Shown: piece by piece, positions 10,395-21,506 of the stretch
Position numbering within the stretch: position 1 is the first letter of the stretch
How the letters are laid out: the number at the start of each line of letters is the position of its first letter
DNA from: Cryomorphaceae bacterium
GTDB lineage: Bacteria > Bacteroidota > Bacteroidia > Flavobacteriales_D > Crocinitomicaceae
DNA length: 64,000 nucleotides
Assembly: GCA_027483605.1 (NCBI GenBank)
Contig: JAIXUE010000003.1
Coordinates: forward strand, 1-64,000
Direction: 5' to 3'
Made by a program: the position numbers and the translations under genes
The notes under the pieces: generated by a model
Database searches by the model: none
Told to the model about the DNA's origin: nothing
What the model saw: the letters and a program-made list of their open reading frames with translations, nothing else

Positions 10395-10841
10395 ATGGCT
10401 ACAATATTTGAAACCAGACTGATCGGCAACATTGGCAAAGACGCTCACGTCAAAACAATGGACCGCGGCATTATTGCTATCAACTTCCCCGTCGCGCACA
10501 ATAAAAATTGGAAAGACAAAAAAACCGGTCAAATGCGCACCAAAACAACTTGGGTCAATTGTACCATTTGGAAGCGCGAAGGTGCCAACATGCGCATCAT
10601 TGATTTTCTGACACGCGGCACACTTGTAGAAGTGCTCGGAACGCCTTTTGCCAAGACCGTTCAACTCGAAGATGGCCAAACGCGTACTGAAATCCGCCTG
10701 AATATTTCCAAAACCAATATCCTTCGCCCTGCCAATCGAGACGATCAAGAAAGCCTCAGCTTCGTTGATCAAGACGACGAAGAAGATCAGTATGGCGCAA
10801 GCCTAGATGATTTCTCGATGGATAGCGATGATTTTGAATAA
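10395..10841 (+). CDS. ssb: Single-stranded DNA-binding protein
   Basis: 148 residues with an N-terminal OB fold: ETRLIGNIGKDAHVKT, a variable loop, KTTWVNCTIWKRE, then EVLGTPFAKTV and the final strand TEIRLNISKTNILRPA. The C-terminal 35 residues are acidic and disordered, ending MDSDDFE. This resembles the SSB protein-interaction tail, but the usual terminal Pro-Phe is replaced by Phe-Glu. It protects single-stranded DNA in replication and repair. Length is at the short end for the family. A terminator follows at 10859. Confidence 0.92.
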   Translation: MATIFETRLIGNIGKDAHVKTMDRGIIAINFPVAHNKNWKDKKTGQMRTKTTWVNCTIWKREGANMRIIDFLTRGTLVEVLGTPFAKTVQLEDGQTRTEIRLNISKTNILRPANRDDQESLSFVDQDDEEDQYGASLDDFSMDSDDFE

Positions 10842-10858
10842 CTTAGCAAAAGATGAAA

Positions 10859-10893
10859 AAAAAGTGACGAAATTTTTAAACTTTTCACTTTTT
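10859..10893 (+). terminator. Terminator after ssb (symmetrical stem)
   Basis: AAAAAGTGA at 10859-10867 pairs perfectly with TCACTTTTT at 10885-10893, giving an A/T-tailed stem that could act in either direction. Its 3' end overlaps the -33 element of the tRNA promoter. Confidence 0.55.
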
Positions 10894-10918
10894 GAATTCG
10901 AAAAATTACATATATTTG
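10891..10918 (+). promoter_or_regulatory. Promoter of tRNA-Asn
   Basis: TTTG at 10891-10894 and TATATTTG at 10911-10918, 16 bp apart, form a full Bacteroidetes -33/-7 pair 19 bp before the mature tRNA. Confidence 0.7.
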
Positions 10919-10937
10919 CATCCTCGAATTGAGACAT

Positions 10938-11011
10938 TCCTCCTTAGCTCAGTTGGTTAGAGCATCTGACTGTTAATCAGAGGGTCGCTGGTTCAAGTCC
11001 AGCAGGGGGAG
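10938..11011 (+). tRNA. tRNA-Asn (GTT)
   Basis: A complete 74-base cloverleaf. The acceptor TCCTCCT pairs with AGGGGGA (one G-T), with discriminator G. The D arm is GCTCAGTTGGTTAGAGC, the anticodon stem TCTGA/TCAGA and the T stem GCTGG/CCAGC with loop TTCAAGT. Anticodon GTT is at 10972-10974, giving tRNA-Asn. CCA is not encoded. It has its own promoter and a terminator 8 bp downstream. Confidence 0.97.
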
Positions 11012-11018
11012 CTTCAAA

Positions 11019-11047
11019 AGCCGATCAGTTATGGTCGGCTTTTTTTA
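11019..11047 (+). terminator. Rho-independent terminator of tRNA-Asn
   Basis: AGCCGATC at 11019-11026 pairs with GGTCGGCT at 11033-11040 around a 6-base loop, followed by a T run. Confidence 0.85.
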
Positions 11048-11104
11048 TTATTTGGAAAAGCTGTGCCTCACCCCTCTTCAATTCTGAACAAATAATTTCG
11101 TATC

Positions 11105-11641
11105 ATGCAAGACTTCATGGATCAGGCGGGAAAAAATGGCATAGATCTTCTAATTAAAGGAAGGTGTCAATTTTGTGGTGCGGATTATGAAAGAGGGATC
11201 TTTGAATGCATGGAAAACTACAACAGTGGACTTTTACTTTTCGATTTTAATGATCCGAAGTATCTCTTGTATCGATTTTTAAGTGTGGATGCGCATGCCC
11301 TGCAACATCCAGAAATTCACGGGCGTTGGAGCAATCATTTTCATTTGACAAGGTTGCATTTAATTCTTCAGAAAAAGCAAACCTGGGACTACAACAAATC
11401 ACCCCTACTCAGTGACTACTTGAATAGATATAAATCAAACAAACCAAATGAATTTCTCAAGGCTCCAGCACCATTAGATAGAGGAAGAATCACAGCAAAA
11501 GATTTGACCAAGGTAACGATAGCTGAAGAGTGTGCTGAACTCATTAGCAAATGGGCAGATGAAGTATATCATGCTTGGAATTCAAACCATGGAACAGTTG
11601 CTGAAATTGCAGATGGTTTTTTAGAAAACTATTACATTTAA
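11105..11641 (+). CDS. DUF5946-like protein
   Basis: 178 residues, soluble. An N-terminal CQFCGADY (CxxC) may bind zinc. The centre, SVDAHALQHPEIHGRWSNHFHLTRLHLIL, resembles my memory of DUF5946, whose hallmark is an early Asp-Ala-x-x-Leu-Gln-His-Pro and a following histidine. The conserved Gln-His-Pro and His residues suggest a metal site, but no function is known. The gene is AT-richer than the core genes before the tRNA and stands alone 94 bp downstream of it. Confidence 0.6.
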   Translation: MQDFMDQAGKNGIDLLIKGRCQFCGADYERGIFECMENYNSGLLLFDFNDPKYLLYRFLSVDAHALQHPEIHGRWSNHFHLTRLHLILQKKQTWDYNKSPLLSDYLNRYKSNKPNEFLKAPAPLDRGRITAKDLTKVTIAEECAELISKWADEVYHAWNSNHGTVAEIADGFLENYYI

Positions 11642-11685
11642 ACTACACGAGGAAGACAAACAAATATCAATATTTCATCAACATC

Positions 11686-12531
11686 ATGAAACAACTTATC
11701 TATCTGACATTACTTTGCATTACAAGAGTTACAGGTTCCTACACTCAAACAAATAGTCATCAATACGATATAAATACCGTGAACACCGATTTGATATTTA
11801 AATATCCTGATACCACAAACAATATTTTTTTAAGAGCGCTTAGAAATGAATACAAGCTATCTGAACTGACGCAAAACAAATCAACAGATATTGATAAAGT
11901 TTTATCAGTGTTAAATTGGACGCACAACCAATGGAAACACAATGGTTCAAATGAGCCGAGTAAAAGTGATGCACTAACCATTTTGAAAGAGGCAAAAGAG
12001 GGTAAAACGTTTAGGTGCGTTGAATACGGTATAGTTTTAACATCAGCACTTCAAGCGCTCAACTTTAAAGCCAGAGTTGTTGGTCTCAAAACTGCCGATG
12101 TAGAGACGAAGAAATATGGGGCTGGCCATGTTTTAGCGGAGGTTTGGATGCCACAATTTGATAAGTGGGTTTTAATTGATGGTCAATTCAACGTCATGCC
12201 AATTTTGGATAACATTCCTTTAAATGCAGTTGAATTTCAGCAAGCAATTTCAGCTAACAAAAAATACAAACTAATTGATGTCAATGGAGAAGTGAGTAAG
12301 CTGAGCGCCAAAATGTACACAAAGTTTGTTTTCGACTACCTATATTTTATAGATGCAAGATTTGACAATAGAAATGACTCCGCAGATCAAAGAGTGGTTC
12401 ATGAAGGCAAGTCTACCTTGATGCTCGTTCCTTTAGGTGTAAAAAATCCAACTGTTTTTCAAGTGAAATATCCTATGGATAACTTGTTCTATACGAATTC
12501 TATAAATGATTTTTACCGCAAACCAAATTGA
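11686..12531 (+). CDS. Exported transglutaminase-like protein
   Basis: 281 residues. The N-terminal 20 residues look like a signal peptide. The middle has a transglutaminase-like catalytic triad: Cys111 in GKTFRCVEYG, His148 in GAGHVLAEVW and Asp165 in KWVLIDGQFN, with the usual spacing. Such proteins are papain-like hydrolases or acyltransferases acting on peptides, often peptidoglycan or cell-surface proteins. The substrate cannot be deduced. The C-terminal 100 residues are unassigned. It lies 44 bp after the DUF5946 gene and shares its AT-rich composition. Confidence 0.75.
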   Translation: MKQLIYLTLLCITRVTGSYTQTNSHQYDINTVNTDLIFKYPDTTNNIFLRALRNEYKLSELTQNKSTDIDKVLSVLNWTHNQWKHNGSNEPSKSDALTILKEAKEGKTFRCVEYGIVLTSALQALNFKARVVGLKTADVETKKYGAGHVLAEVWMPQFDKWVLIDGQFNVMPILDNIPLNAVEFQQAISANKKYKLIDVNGEVSKLSAKMYTKFVFDYLYFIDARFDNRNDSADQRVVHEGKSTLMLVPLGVKNPTVFQVKYPMDNLFYTNSINDFYRKPN

Positions 12532-12548
12532 TTTGTGGTCAAAGTCGC

Positions 12549-12638
12549 CTACTCAGCCATGTAAAAAATACTCACATAGCTGCTTTAAGCAAGTTAGACA
12601 CCCATGATGACCCATATCCATCAGCTGTTGTACAGCAC
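12549..12638 (-). pseudogene. Decayed copy of the 32-residue membrane microprotein gene
   Basis: Positions 12551-12633 align without gaps to 15845-15927 at roughly 80% identity by eye. Read in the frame of the intact copy, this version has three internal stop codons (replacing one Trp and two Tyr), lost about six bases near the start and has no ATG in the start position. Conserved remnants include WIW-IMGV and the end VSI-YM-E followed by stop. It lies on the same strand as the intact copy, on the other side of the thiamin operon. Confidence 0.75.
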
Positions 12639-12712
12639 TTAAATTTGAGTTATTCAGGTCATTTATAATCGCAATTAACGGACTGTTGAAATAAAATATA
12701 TTTTTACAACGG

Positions 12713-12786
12713 CTTTAGGGGTATTCTGAAAAGAATTGAGACAGTCCCTTTGAACCTGATTCAGTTGATACTGACGTAGGGAAAAG
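12713..12786 (+). promoter_or_regulatory. TPP riboswitch (THI element)
   Basis: All the main TPP aptamer landmarks are present in order: P1 strand CTTT, AGGGGT, a hairpin ATTCT-GAAA-AGAAT, TTGAGA (pyrimidine-sensing), CCCTTTGAACCTGAT, a hairpin CAGT-TGAT-ACTG, CGTAGGGAA and the closing AAAG. It precedes thiM by 83 bp. TPP binding should reduce expression of thiM-thiE-thiD-tenA. No intrinsic terminator is obvious before thiM, so control may act on translation initiation. Confidence 0.96.
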
Positions 12787-12869
12787 TTAGAATGTATTTT
12801 CAGCTTTTTTGTTTTTGTTCGCTTTTTAGAGAACTCCTGAGGCCATCGGTATCATTTAAAATATATTTT

Positions 12870-13667
12870 ATGGCTTCTTCACTTTGGCATCACATCTTGC
12901 TCGTTCGAAAACAAGCACCATTGGTTCACAACATTACGAATTATGTCGTGATGAACAACTCTGCTAATGCACTTTTGGCAATTGGAGCCTCCCCTATCAT
13001 GGCACATGCACATCAGGAAATTGACGAGCTGAGCAGTATTTGTCAAGCACTAGTACTGAACATTGGGACCTTAGATGAATTATGGGTAAAGTCCATGTTA
13101 CAAGCAGCTAAAATAGCTAAGGACAATAAAAAACCTTTTGTTTTAGATCCTGTTGGGGCCGGTGCAACAGCTTATAGAGATCAAACTTTGAGCCAATTGG
13201 TCGCTTTGAAACCAACCGTAATTCGGGGCAACGCTTCTGAAATTTTGGCTTTGGCAAAGCATCATCAAGCCAAAACAAAAGGTGTCGATAGCACTGCTCA
13301 AAGTCAGGAAGCAATTGCTGCTGCACGCTTTCTCAATAGTCAATACGGTGCTATTGTTTGCATTTCTGGTCAAACTGATATTATTATCTCCAATGACACA
13401 CACATAGAAATCAGCAATGGAAATGCGCTAATGACCAAAGTGACAGGATTAGGTTGCTCTGCGACAGCAATTATTGGTGCATTTATTGCCGTTGTTGAAG
13501 ATAAAGTTGAGGCGGTGGCGGCTGCAACGGCGCTGATGAGTATAGCAGGTGAAATAGCTGCACAATCCGCGAACGGGCCGGGAAGTCTGCAAATGCAACT
13601 ACTCGATAAGCTACACAACATCACTGAGCTTGAATTTGAGCAGCATTTGAAGTTCAAGTTGTTGTAA
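12870..13667 (+). CDS. thiM: Hydroxyethylthiazole kinase
   Basis: 265 residues from the ATG at 12870. An in-frame ATG at 12792 would add 26 hydrophobic residues not seen in the family and start almost inside the riboswitch. Signatures: PLVHNITNYVVMNNSANALLAIGASPIMA near the N-terminus, VLDPVGAGAT and the catalytic GLGCSATA near residue 195. It phosphorylates 4-methyl-5-hydroxyethylthiazole for thiamin salvage. It is the first gene of the riboswitch-controlled operon; its TAA overlaps the thiE ATG by one base. Confidence 0.95.
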   Translation: MASSLWHHILLVRKQAPLVHNITNYVVMNNSANALLAIGASPIMAHAHQEIDELSSICQALVLNIGTLDELWVKSMLQAAKIAKDNKKPFVLDPVGAGATAYRDQTLSQLVALKPTVIRGNASEILALAKHHQAKTKGVDSTAQSQEAIAAARFLNSQYGAIVCISGQTDIIISNDTHIEISNGNALMTKVTGLGCSATAIIGAFIAVVEDKVEAVAAATALMSIAGEIAAQSANGPGSLQMQLLDKLHNITELEFEQHLKFKLL

Positions 13668-14302
13668 TGAAAACAGCATTTCCTTACCAATTATATTTAG
13701 TGCTTTCAGAACAAAGTTGCACGCAGCATCATTATTTATATGTTGCCGAACAAGCTATTTTAGGAGGCGTAGATATAGTTCAGTTAAGAGAAAAAAATGC
13801 AACAACCGCTGAATTTATTGAAAAAGCACTGCGCTTACAAGATGTTTTGAGCAAACACAATGTGCCATTGATAATCAATGATCATTTAGAAGTAGCACAA
13901 CAAGTTCATGCGCATGGTATTCATGTGGGAAATAAGGATGTCAGCCCATCCTTCATTCACTCTGTTTGGAAAGAATGTAGATCCATTGGTTATTCTATAG
14001 AATATTTGGAACAACTGCAAAATGACGCCGCTAAACGAGCAGACTGCTTGGGTGTGAGTCCTGTTTTTAATTCTGTCACCAAGACCGATACAGTTCAGCA
14101 ATGGGGTCTAGATGGTATTCGGAAGATTCGCGCACTAACAGACAAACCCCTCATAGCAATTGGCAACATGAATGTTTCGAATACTTGTGAAGTGATCAAA
14201 GCAGGTGCTGACTGCATTGCGGTGGTTTCGGCCATATGCGGAGCCCAAGATCCGATGAAAGCCGCATTAGAAATTAAAAATCAAATCGAAAAAGCAATAT
14301 GA
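13667..14302 (+). CDS. thiE: Thiamin-phosphate synthase
   Basis: 211 residues forming a TIM barrel. DIVQLREKNATT carries the pyrophosphate-binding arginine and lysine, IINDHLEVAQQVHAHGIHVG follows, and GVSPVFNSVTKTD and AIGNMN close the phosphate site. It joins HMP-pyrophosphate and thiazole phosphate to give thiamin monophosphate, using the products of ThiD and ThiM. It overlaps thiM at its start and thiD by four bases at its end. Confidence 0.95.
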   Translation: MKTAFPYQLYLVLSEQSCTQHHYLYVAEQAILGGVDIVQLREKNATTAEFIEKALRLQDVLSKHNVPLIINDHLEVAQQVHAHGIHVGNKDVSPSFIHSVWKECRSIGYSIEYLEQLQNDAAKRADCLGVSPVFNSVTKTDTVQQWGLDGIRKIRALTDKPLIAIGNMNVSNTCEVIKAGADCIAVVSAICGAQDPMKAALEIKNQIEKAI

Positions 14303-15135
14303 AAAAGTATGCCTACCCTAGTGTCTTGACCATCGCCGGATTTGATGGAAGTGGAGGTGCTGGTATTCAGGGAGATATAAAAGCAATTTCAGCTTTAGGT
14401 TGTTTTGCAACTTCGGTATTAACTGCTTTACCTGTTCAAAATACAACCGGAGTTAAATCGATTTACCCCATTCCAAATCAGGCCGTTAAGCAGCAATTAG
14501 AGACGATTATAGATGATATTTATCCAGATGCGATCAAAATAGGAATGGTGCACAACAATGATTTAGTCGATTCCATTCATGATTTTTTATTGCTTCATGC
14601 CGCCATACCAGTTGTTTTTGACCCTGTGATGGTGGCAACAAGTGGTCATCAGTTGATAAACGATGAGACCATTCAGGCAGTCATTGAAAAGATTTTTCCT
14701 CTTGCAGCAATCATTACCCCTAATCTAGATGAGGCAAGTATACTTGCTCAAATGCCTATTCAAACGGTAAAAGATATGTATAAGGGCGGAGAAAAAATAC
14801 AAAATTTAGGTGTGAAAAATATGCTCTTGAAAGGAGGTCATTTGAATGCAAAAGAGCTTACTTCCTTGTTTTTTAGTGAGACAGGGCAAGTTCATGAATT
14901 TCATTATGAGAAATACAATACAAACAACACGCATGGGTCTGGTTGTACACTTTCATCTGCTATAGCTAGTTATTTAGCTTTAGGTAAATCAATGGAAGAA
15001 GCTGTCGCGCTTGCACAAGATTATGTGCATTTGGCAATAAGTAATGCCAAAGACGTGAAGATTGGCAAAGGAAATGGTCCTTTAAATCACTTTTTTAATC
15101 CTCAAAAACTCATTAAAAATGAAATGGTCAACTAA
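14299..15135 (+). CDS. thiD: Hydroxymethylpyrimidine / HMP-phosphate kinase
   Basis: 278 residues of the ribokinase fold. Signatures: GFDGSGGAGIQGDIKAI at the N-terminus, VLTALPVQNTTGV, DPVMVATSGH and the C-terminal anion-hole HGSGCTLSSAIASYLA. It phosphorylates HMP twice to the pyrophosphate used by ThiE. It overlaps thiE by four bases (ATGA) and tenA by 17 bases, showing tight translational coupling. Confidence 0.95.
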   Translation: MKKYAYPSVLTIAGFDGSGGAGIQGDIKAISALGCFATSVLTALPVQNTTGVKSIYPIPNQAVKQQLETIIDDIYPDAIKIGMVHNNDLVDSIHDFLLLHAAIPVVFDPVMVATSGHQLINDETIQAVIEKIFPLAAIITPNLDEASILAQMPIQTVKDMYKGGEKIQNLGVKNMLLKGGHLNAKELTSLFFSETGQVHEFHYEKYNTNNTHGSGCTLSSAIASYLALGKSMEEAVALAQDYVHLAISNAKDVKIGKGNGPLNHFFNPQKLIKNEMVN

Positions 15136-15766
15136 TACCTGGGAACAAATTCAACCCATTTATCAAAAAATCATTGAGATGCCATTCATTCAAGAATTAA
15201 TGGATGGCACCTTGCCACTTGAGAAGTTTCAGTTTTATATTGCTCAAGATGCACATTATTTAGAACATTTTGGCAGAAGCTTAGCGCTGATCGCAGCAAG
15301 AATTCCAGAGGTCAAAGATACACTTGCATTTATCCGTTTTGCAGAAGGTGCAATAGTTGTAGAGAATGCGCTACACGAGTCTTATTTTAAAGATTTTAAC
15401 TTAGCTGACAAAGGAGTAATGCAGCCTTCTTGCCACCATTATGCACATTTTCTAAAAAGCACCGCAATCACAGAAAATGTCGCAGTTGCTGTGGCAGCAG
15501 TCTTACCTTGTTTTTGGATTTATCAAGAAGTTGGTGCTTATATTTATCAACGCCAAAGGGCCTCTGCTAATCCATATCAAAAATGGATTGATACTTATGC
15601 AGGCGAAGAATTTGGCCAACTGGTTCAGCAAGCAATCACGATCTGTGATGCGATTGCCGCGAGTTGTACTGAAAGTCAGCAACTTTCAATGACAACAGCA
15701 TTTATAACCTCTAGTCACTTAGAATTCCATTTTTGGGACAGCGCGTATCATTTCAGAAAATGGTAA
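15119..15766 (+). CDS. tenA: TenA-type aminopyrimidine aminohydrolase (thiaminase II)
   Basis: 215 residues, all-helical. The catalytic set is visible: Asp44 (YIAQDAHYL), Cys131 (VLPCFWIYQEVG) and Glu202 (SSHLEFHFW). TenA releases HMP from degraded thiamin (aminomethyl- and formylaminopyrimidines), feeding ThiD. With ThiM, ThiE and ThiD it forms a complete salvage set; no thiC or thiG is in the window. Confidence 0.95.
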   Translation: MKWSTNTWEQIQPIYQKIIEMPFIQELMDGTLPLEKFQFYIAQDAHYLEHFGRSLALIAARIPEVKDTLAFIRFAEGAIVVENALHESYFKDFNLADKGVMQPSCHHYAHFLKSTAITENVAVAVAAVLPCFWIYQEVGAYIYQRQRASANPYQKWIDTYAGEEFGQLVQQAITICDAIAASCTESQQLSMTTAFITSSHLEFHFWDSAYHFRKW

Positions 15767-15842
15767 GAACTTTAGGAGCAATGTTGAGGTTTTCGTCTCG
15801 ATATTGCAGTAGTCATTGATTTGCGTCAATCATAAAAGAGCG

Positions 15843-15941
15843 TTATTCAGGCATATAATAAATACTCACAAAAATGCGATAAGCTAGGTAGACGCCCATG
15901 ATGGCCCATATCCACCATCTGTTTTTCATGTACCAGTCCAT
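15843..15941 (-). CDS. 32-residue membrane microprotein
   Basis: A short minus-strand ORF reading MDWYMKNRWW, then IWAIMGVYLAYRIFVSIYYM, ending PE. Residues about 9-29 form one hydrophobic helix rich in Trp and Tyr, with Lys/Arg before it. I do not recognise a named family. Two facts argue that it is real: a related copy with three stop codons lies at 12549-12638, and nearly all differences leave the membrane pattern intact in this copy. An A-rich leader (AAAAAACT) precedes the ATG, as is common in Bacteroidetes. It converges on tenA. Confidence 0.6.
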   Translation of the reverse strand: MDWYMKNRWWIWAIMGVYLAYRIFVSIYYMPE

Positions 15942-16060
15942 AGTTTTTTAGTTTAAGATGCTTTTAAAGTTAGGATTAAAATCGACTCCTTTTCTGAATT
16001 CATTGGGTCAACAAAAGCAAATTCCCTAATTTTAGCCGACTAAACGAATAGCAAACGCTA

Positions 16061-16927
16061 ATGAAAAATCTATACCTCATACTCTTTGTGCTCTTTTCAG
16101 TATTTGTTTCGAATACCGCTTTCTCTCAAGATTCTACGCGCTACGAAGTATTCGACGTGGTTTACCTTACTGATGGTACGGTTTTGAGAGGGCAGATTTT
16201 AGCTTATGATGCGCAAGGCGGCGGGCTTTCGTTTAGAGACACACAAAATCGGGTTTACAATTTCAGTCGGGAAGAATATAAATACTTCCGTGAAAAGCAA
16301 AATTTCCCGATCAATACCAAAAAGAACAAAGCGCTAAGAGCCCGCAAAACTGGTGGTTTGAGCTACAATATTGGGCTCAATAATACCTATTTGTATGGAT
16401 TGGAGAAATTAGATTTGAACGCGCTTGGGAAAAGGCGCAGCACCGAAGGCTTTGCCATTGGGGTACAAGGGACTATCGGCAAATACTTTACCAGAAGTCA
16501 TTATTTTGGCGCATGTGCAGAGGTTGGCGTGCTTACTACCGATCCGAGGTTTTTTAATTTTGGCCTTCATTACAACTATGAATACGACCAAAAAGCAACC
16601 AATCTTGCCCGATACATTCCTGTGGAGCTGAAATTTCAGAACATGATTTTACAAAACTCGGGCATTCCCTATGTTGAAACAACACCCAATAGTTCATGGT
16701 CGGGCTTTTACTACCCCAAGACTGAATTGAAAACGCTTGTTTTTTCAGTGGGCCATGGTTTCGGTTTTATACTCAAACAAGGCGGCTCATTCAATATCGA
16801 TTTGTCTTATCAGCGTCACATCACCTTGAGTCAAACTTTCTACGGACTCAAGCCAGCAGATGCAGTTGGTTATGCCCCGAAGTTTCAGGTAAACGGATTT
16901 AAACTTGGTTTTTCGCTGAGTTTTTAG
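16061..16927 (+). CDS. Predicted outer-membrane beta-barrel protein
   Basis: 288 residues. Residues 1-22 form a signal peptide (ends NTAFSQD). Residues about 30-80 form a small beta domain (VVYLTDGTVLRGQIL...) like those found before Bacteroidetes porin-like barrels. Residues about 95-288 alternate aromatic and polar residues in strands (YNIGLNNTYLYGL, AIGVQGTIGKYF, FFNFGLHYNYEYD) and end in GFSLSF, a typical C-terminal barrel strand. No family name can be given and no substrate is implied. It stands alone, divergent from the microprotein. Confidence 0.65.
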   Translation: MKNLYLILFVLFSVFVSNTAFSQDSTRYEVFDVVYLTDGTVLRGQILAYDAQGGGLSFRDTQNRVYNFSREEYKYFREKQNFPINTKKNKALRARKTGGLSYNIGLNNTYLYGLEKLDLNALGKRRSTEGFAIGVQGTIGKYFTRSHYFGACAEVGVLTTDPRFFNFGLHYNYEYDQKATNLARYIPVELKFQNMILQNSGIPYVETTPNSSWSGFYYPKTELKTLVFSVGHGFGFILKQGGSFNIDLSYQRHITLSQTFYGLKPADAVGYAPKFQVNGFKLGFSLSF

Positions 16928-16954
16928 CCTTTTTAATCCAACTTATCTTTAATA

Positions 16955-17287
16955 ATGATCAACTGGCACACCTCCACCCCACCCACGGCTCCCTTTTACG
17001 CCTCTATTTTCAATTATTATTTAAGCGAAGACTTAGAAGGCTATGAAGCCTACGACACCGAAACCTTGGAATTAGTCAAGCAAATTCCTGGTTTTTTGGG
17101 CTATGAAAGCATGAAACATGAAGGACGCGGCATGTTCATCAGCTACTGGCAGAGCAAAGAAGCAATTGCTGTTTGGGCTCAAAACCCTATTCATCAGAAA
17201 GCGAAGCAACTTGGGCAAGGCAAATGGTATCGCTATTACCACAGCATGATTGCAGAGGTGGACCGCTTTCATTCGCATGCGCTTTGA
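16955..17287 (+). CDS. Antibiotic-biosynthesis-monooxygenase-like (ABM) protein
   Basis: 110 residues, the size of a dimeric alpha-beta barrel. The features YDTETLELVKQIPGFLGYESMKHEGRGMFISYWQSKEAIAVW, with a trailing Trp-Tyr-x-Tyr-Tyr and His, match ABM-domain proteins such as small heme- or quinone-acting enzymes. The precise reaction is not known. It lies 27 bp after the barrel gene on the same strand and may share its transcript. Confidence 0.75.
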   Translation: MINWHTSTPPTAPFYASIFNYYLSEDLEGYEAYDTETLELVKQIPGFLGYESMKHEGRGMFISYWQSKEAIAVWAQNPIHQKAKQLGQGKWYRYYHSMIAEVDRFHSHAL

Positions 17288-17350
17288 ATACTTTTACACT
17301 TTGTATCAGTAGGTTCTTTTAAAACACTACATTAGCATAAATTGCTAATA

Positions 17351-18232
17351 ATGAAATACTTGAATCTTTTTACTTTCTTGTTAAGTGCAGACTTCAAGGA
17401 AAAGTTGAGCAAGGCGGTGCTTTACGTGGCCATCATCAGTTTTTTAGGGCATTTAGTGCTCTATATGTTGCATCAATATGTATGGAAAGCTGAAGCGGAT
17501 AAATTGTTTTCTAGCCCTATCAATGCGCTTTATACCCCCTTTTCATTCCTTTTGGTTTTCGAAGCATTTTTATTGCTTTATTATTTGCCAAAATCAACAA
17601 GTATCTACATTGGTAAGCAATATGAAATCATTACCCTCATATTGATCAGGGGTGTTTTCAAGGATATTACACATTTACCACTGACAAAACAATGGCCAAA
17701 CCTTGGCGAATACAGTAAGTTGTTGGGTGATTTAGTTACCGTGGTGTTGGTCTTTCTCTTGATTTACATTTTTTACAAACTTTGTAATCGCTTTCGGCCA
17801 CTGCACGAAGACACTGAAGAGCCCGAACTACAATCAGTAAAACGTTTCATTCGCTCAAAGAAAATCATTACGGTGCTCTTGCTGATCAGTTCATTTCTCT
17901 TGGGTGTTTACTCCTTAGCGGATTACTTGCTGCACGCCTCAGGCAATTATTCACTGGGGACGGCGCTGAACTTGAATGGGATTTTTTTCGATCATTTCTT
18001 CTCCTTGTTGATTGTCAGTGATGTGCTCATTTTATTGCTGTCGCTATTCTATACCGATGATTATGCACTGATCATGCGCAACTCAAGTTTTGTGATCTCC
18101 ACAATTCTTTTAAAGTTGTCTTTCAGTGCCGAAGGCGTATTCGCACAATTGCTGATTTTAATTGGTGTTGCTTTCGGCGTCGGGATGTATTATGTCTCTC
18201 AGAAGTTTCAGAAGTTGAAGTTAAAGTCTTGA
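17351..18232 (+). CDS. Multi-spanning membrane protein of unknown function
   Basis: 293 residues from the ATG at 17351; the open frame extends upstream to a TTG at 17342 that is less likely. About seven or eight hydrophobic segments are visible (for example around residues 20-45, 62-85, 120-145, 175-195, 210-235 and 250-285), with a charged cytosolic stretch at about 146-170. I do not recognise the family. It stands 25 bp upstream of an EEP-family gene. Confidence 0.7.
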   Translation: MKYLNLFTFLLSADFKEKLSKAVLYVAIISFLGHLVLYMLHQYVWKAEADKLFSSPINALYTPFSFLLVFEAFLLLYYLPKSTSIYIGKQYEIITLILIRGVFKDITHLPLTKQWPNLGEYSKLLGDLVTVVLVFLLIYIFYKLCNRFRPLHEDTEEPELQSVKRFIRSKKIITVLLLISSFLLGVYSLADYLLHASGNYSLGTALNLNGIFFDHFFSLLIVSDVLILLLSLFYTDDYALIMRNSSFVISTILLKLSFSAEGVFAQLLILIGVAFGVGMYYVSQKFQKLKLKS

Positions 18233-18256
18233 AGATAGTTTCCATAACTTTAAAGG

Positions 18257-21497
<3,241 letters not shown>

Positions 21498-21506
21498 GTT
21501 GTAGCG

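Noticed and set aside
12792..12869. In-frame upstream start for thiM
   Set aside because: It adds 26 hydrophobic residues not found in ThiM and starts 6 bp after the riboswitch; the ATG at 12870 fits the family.
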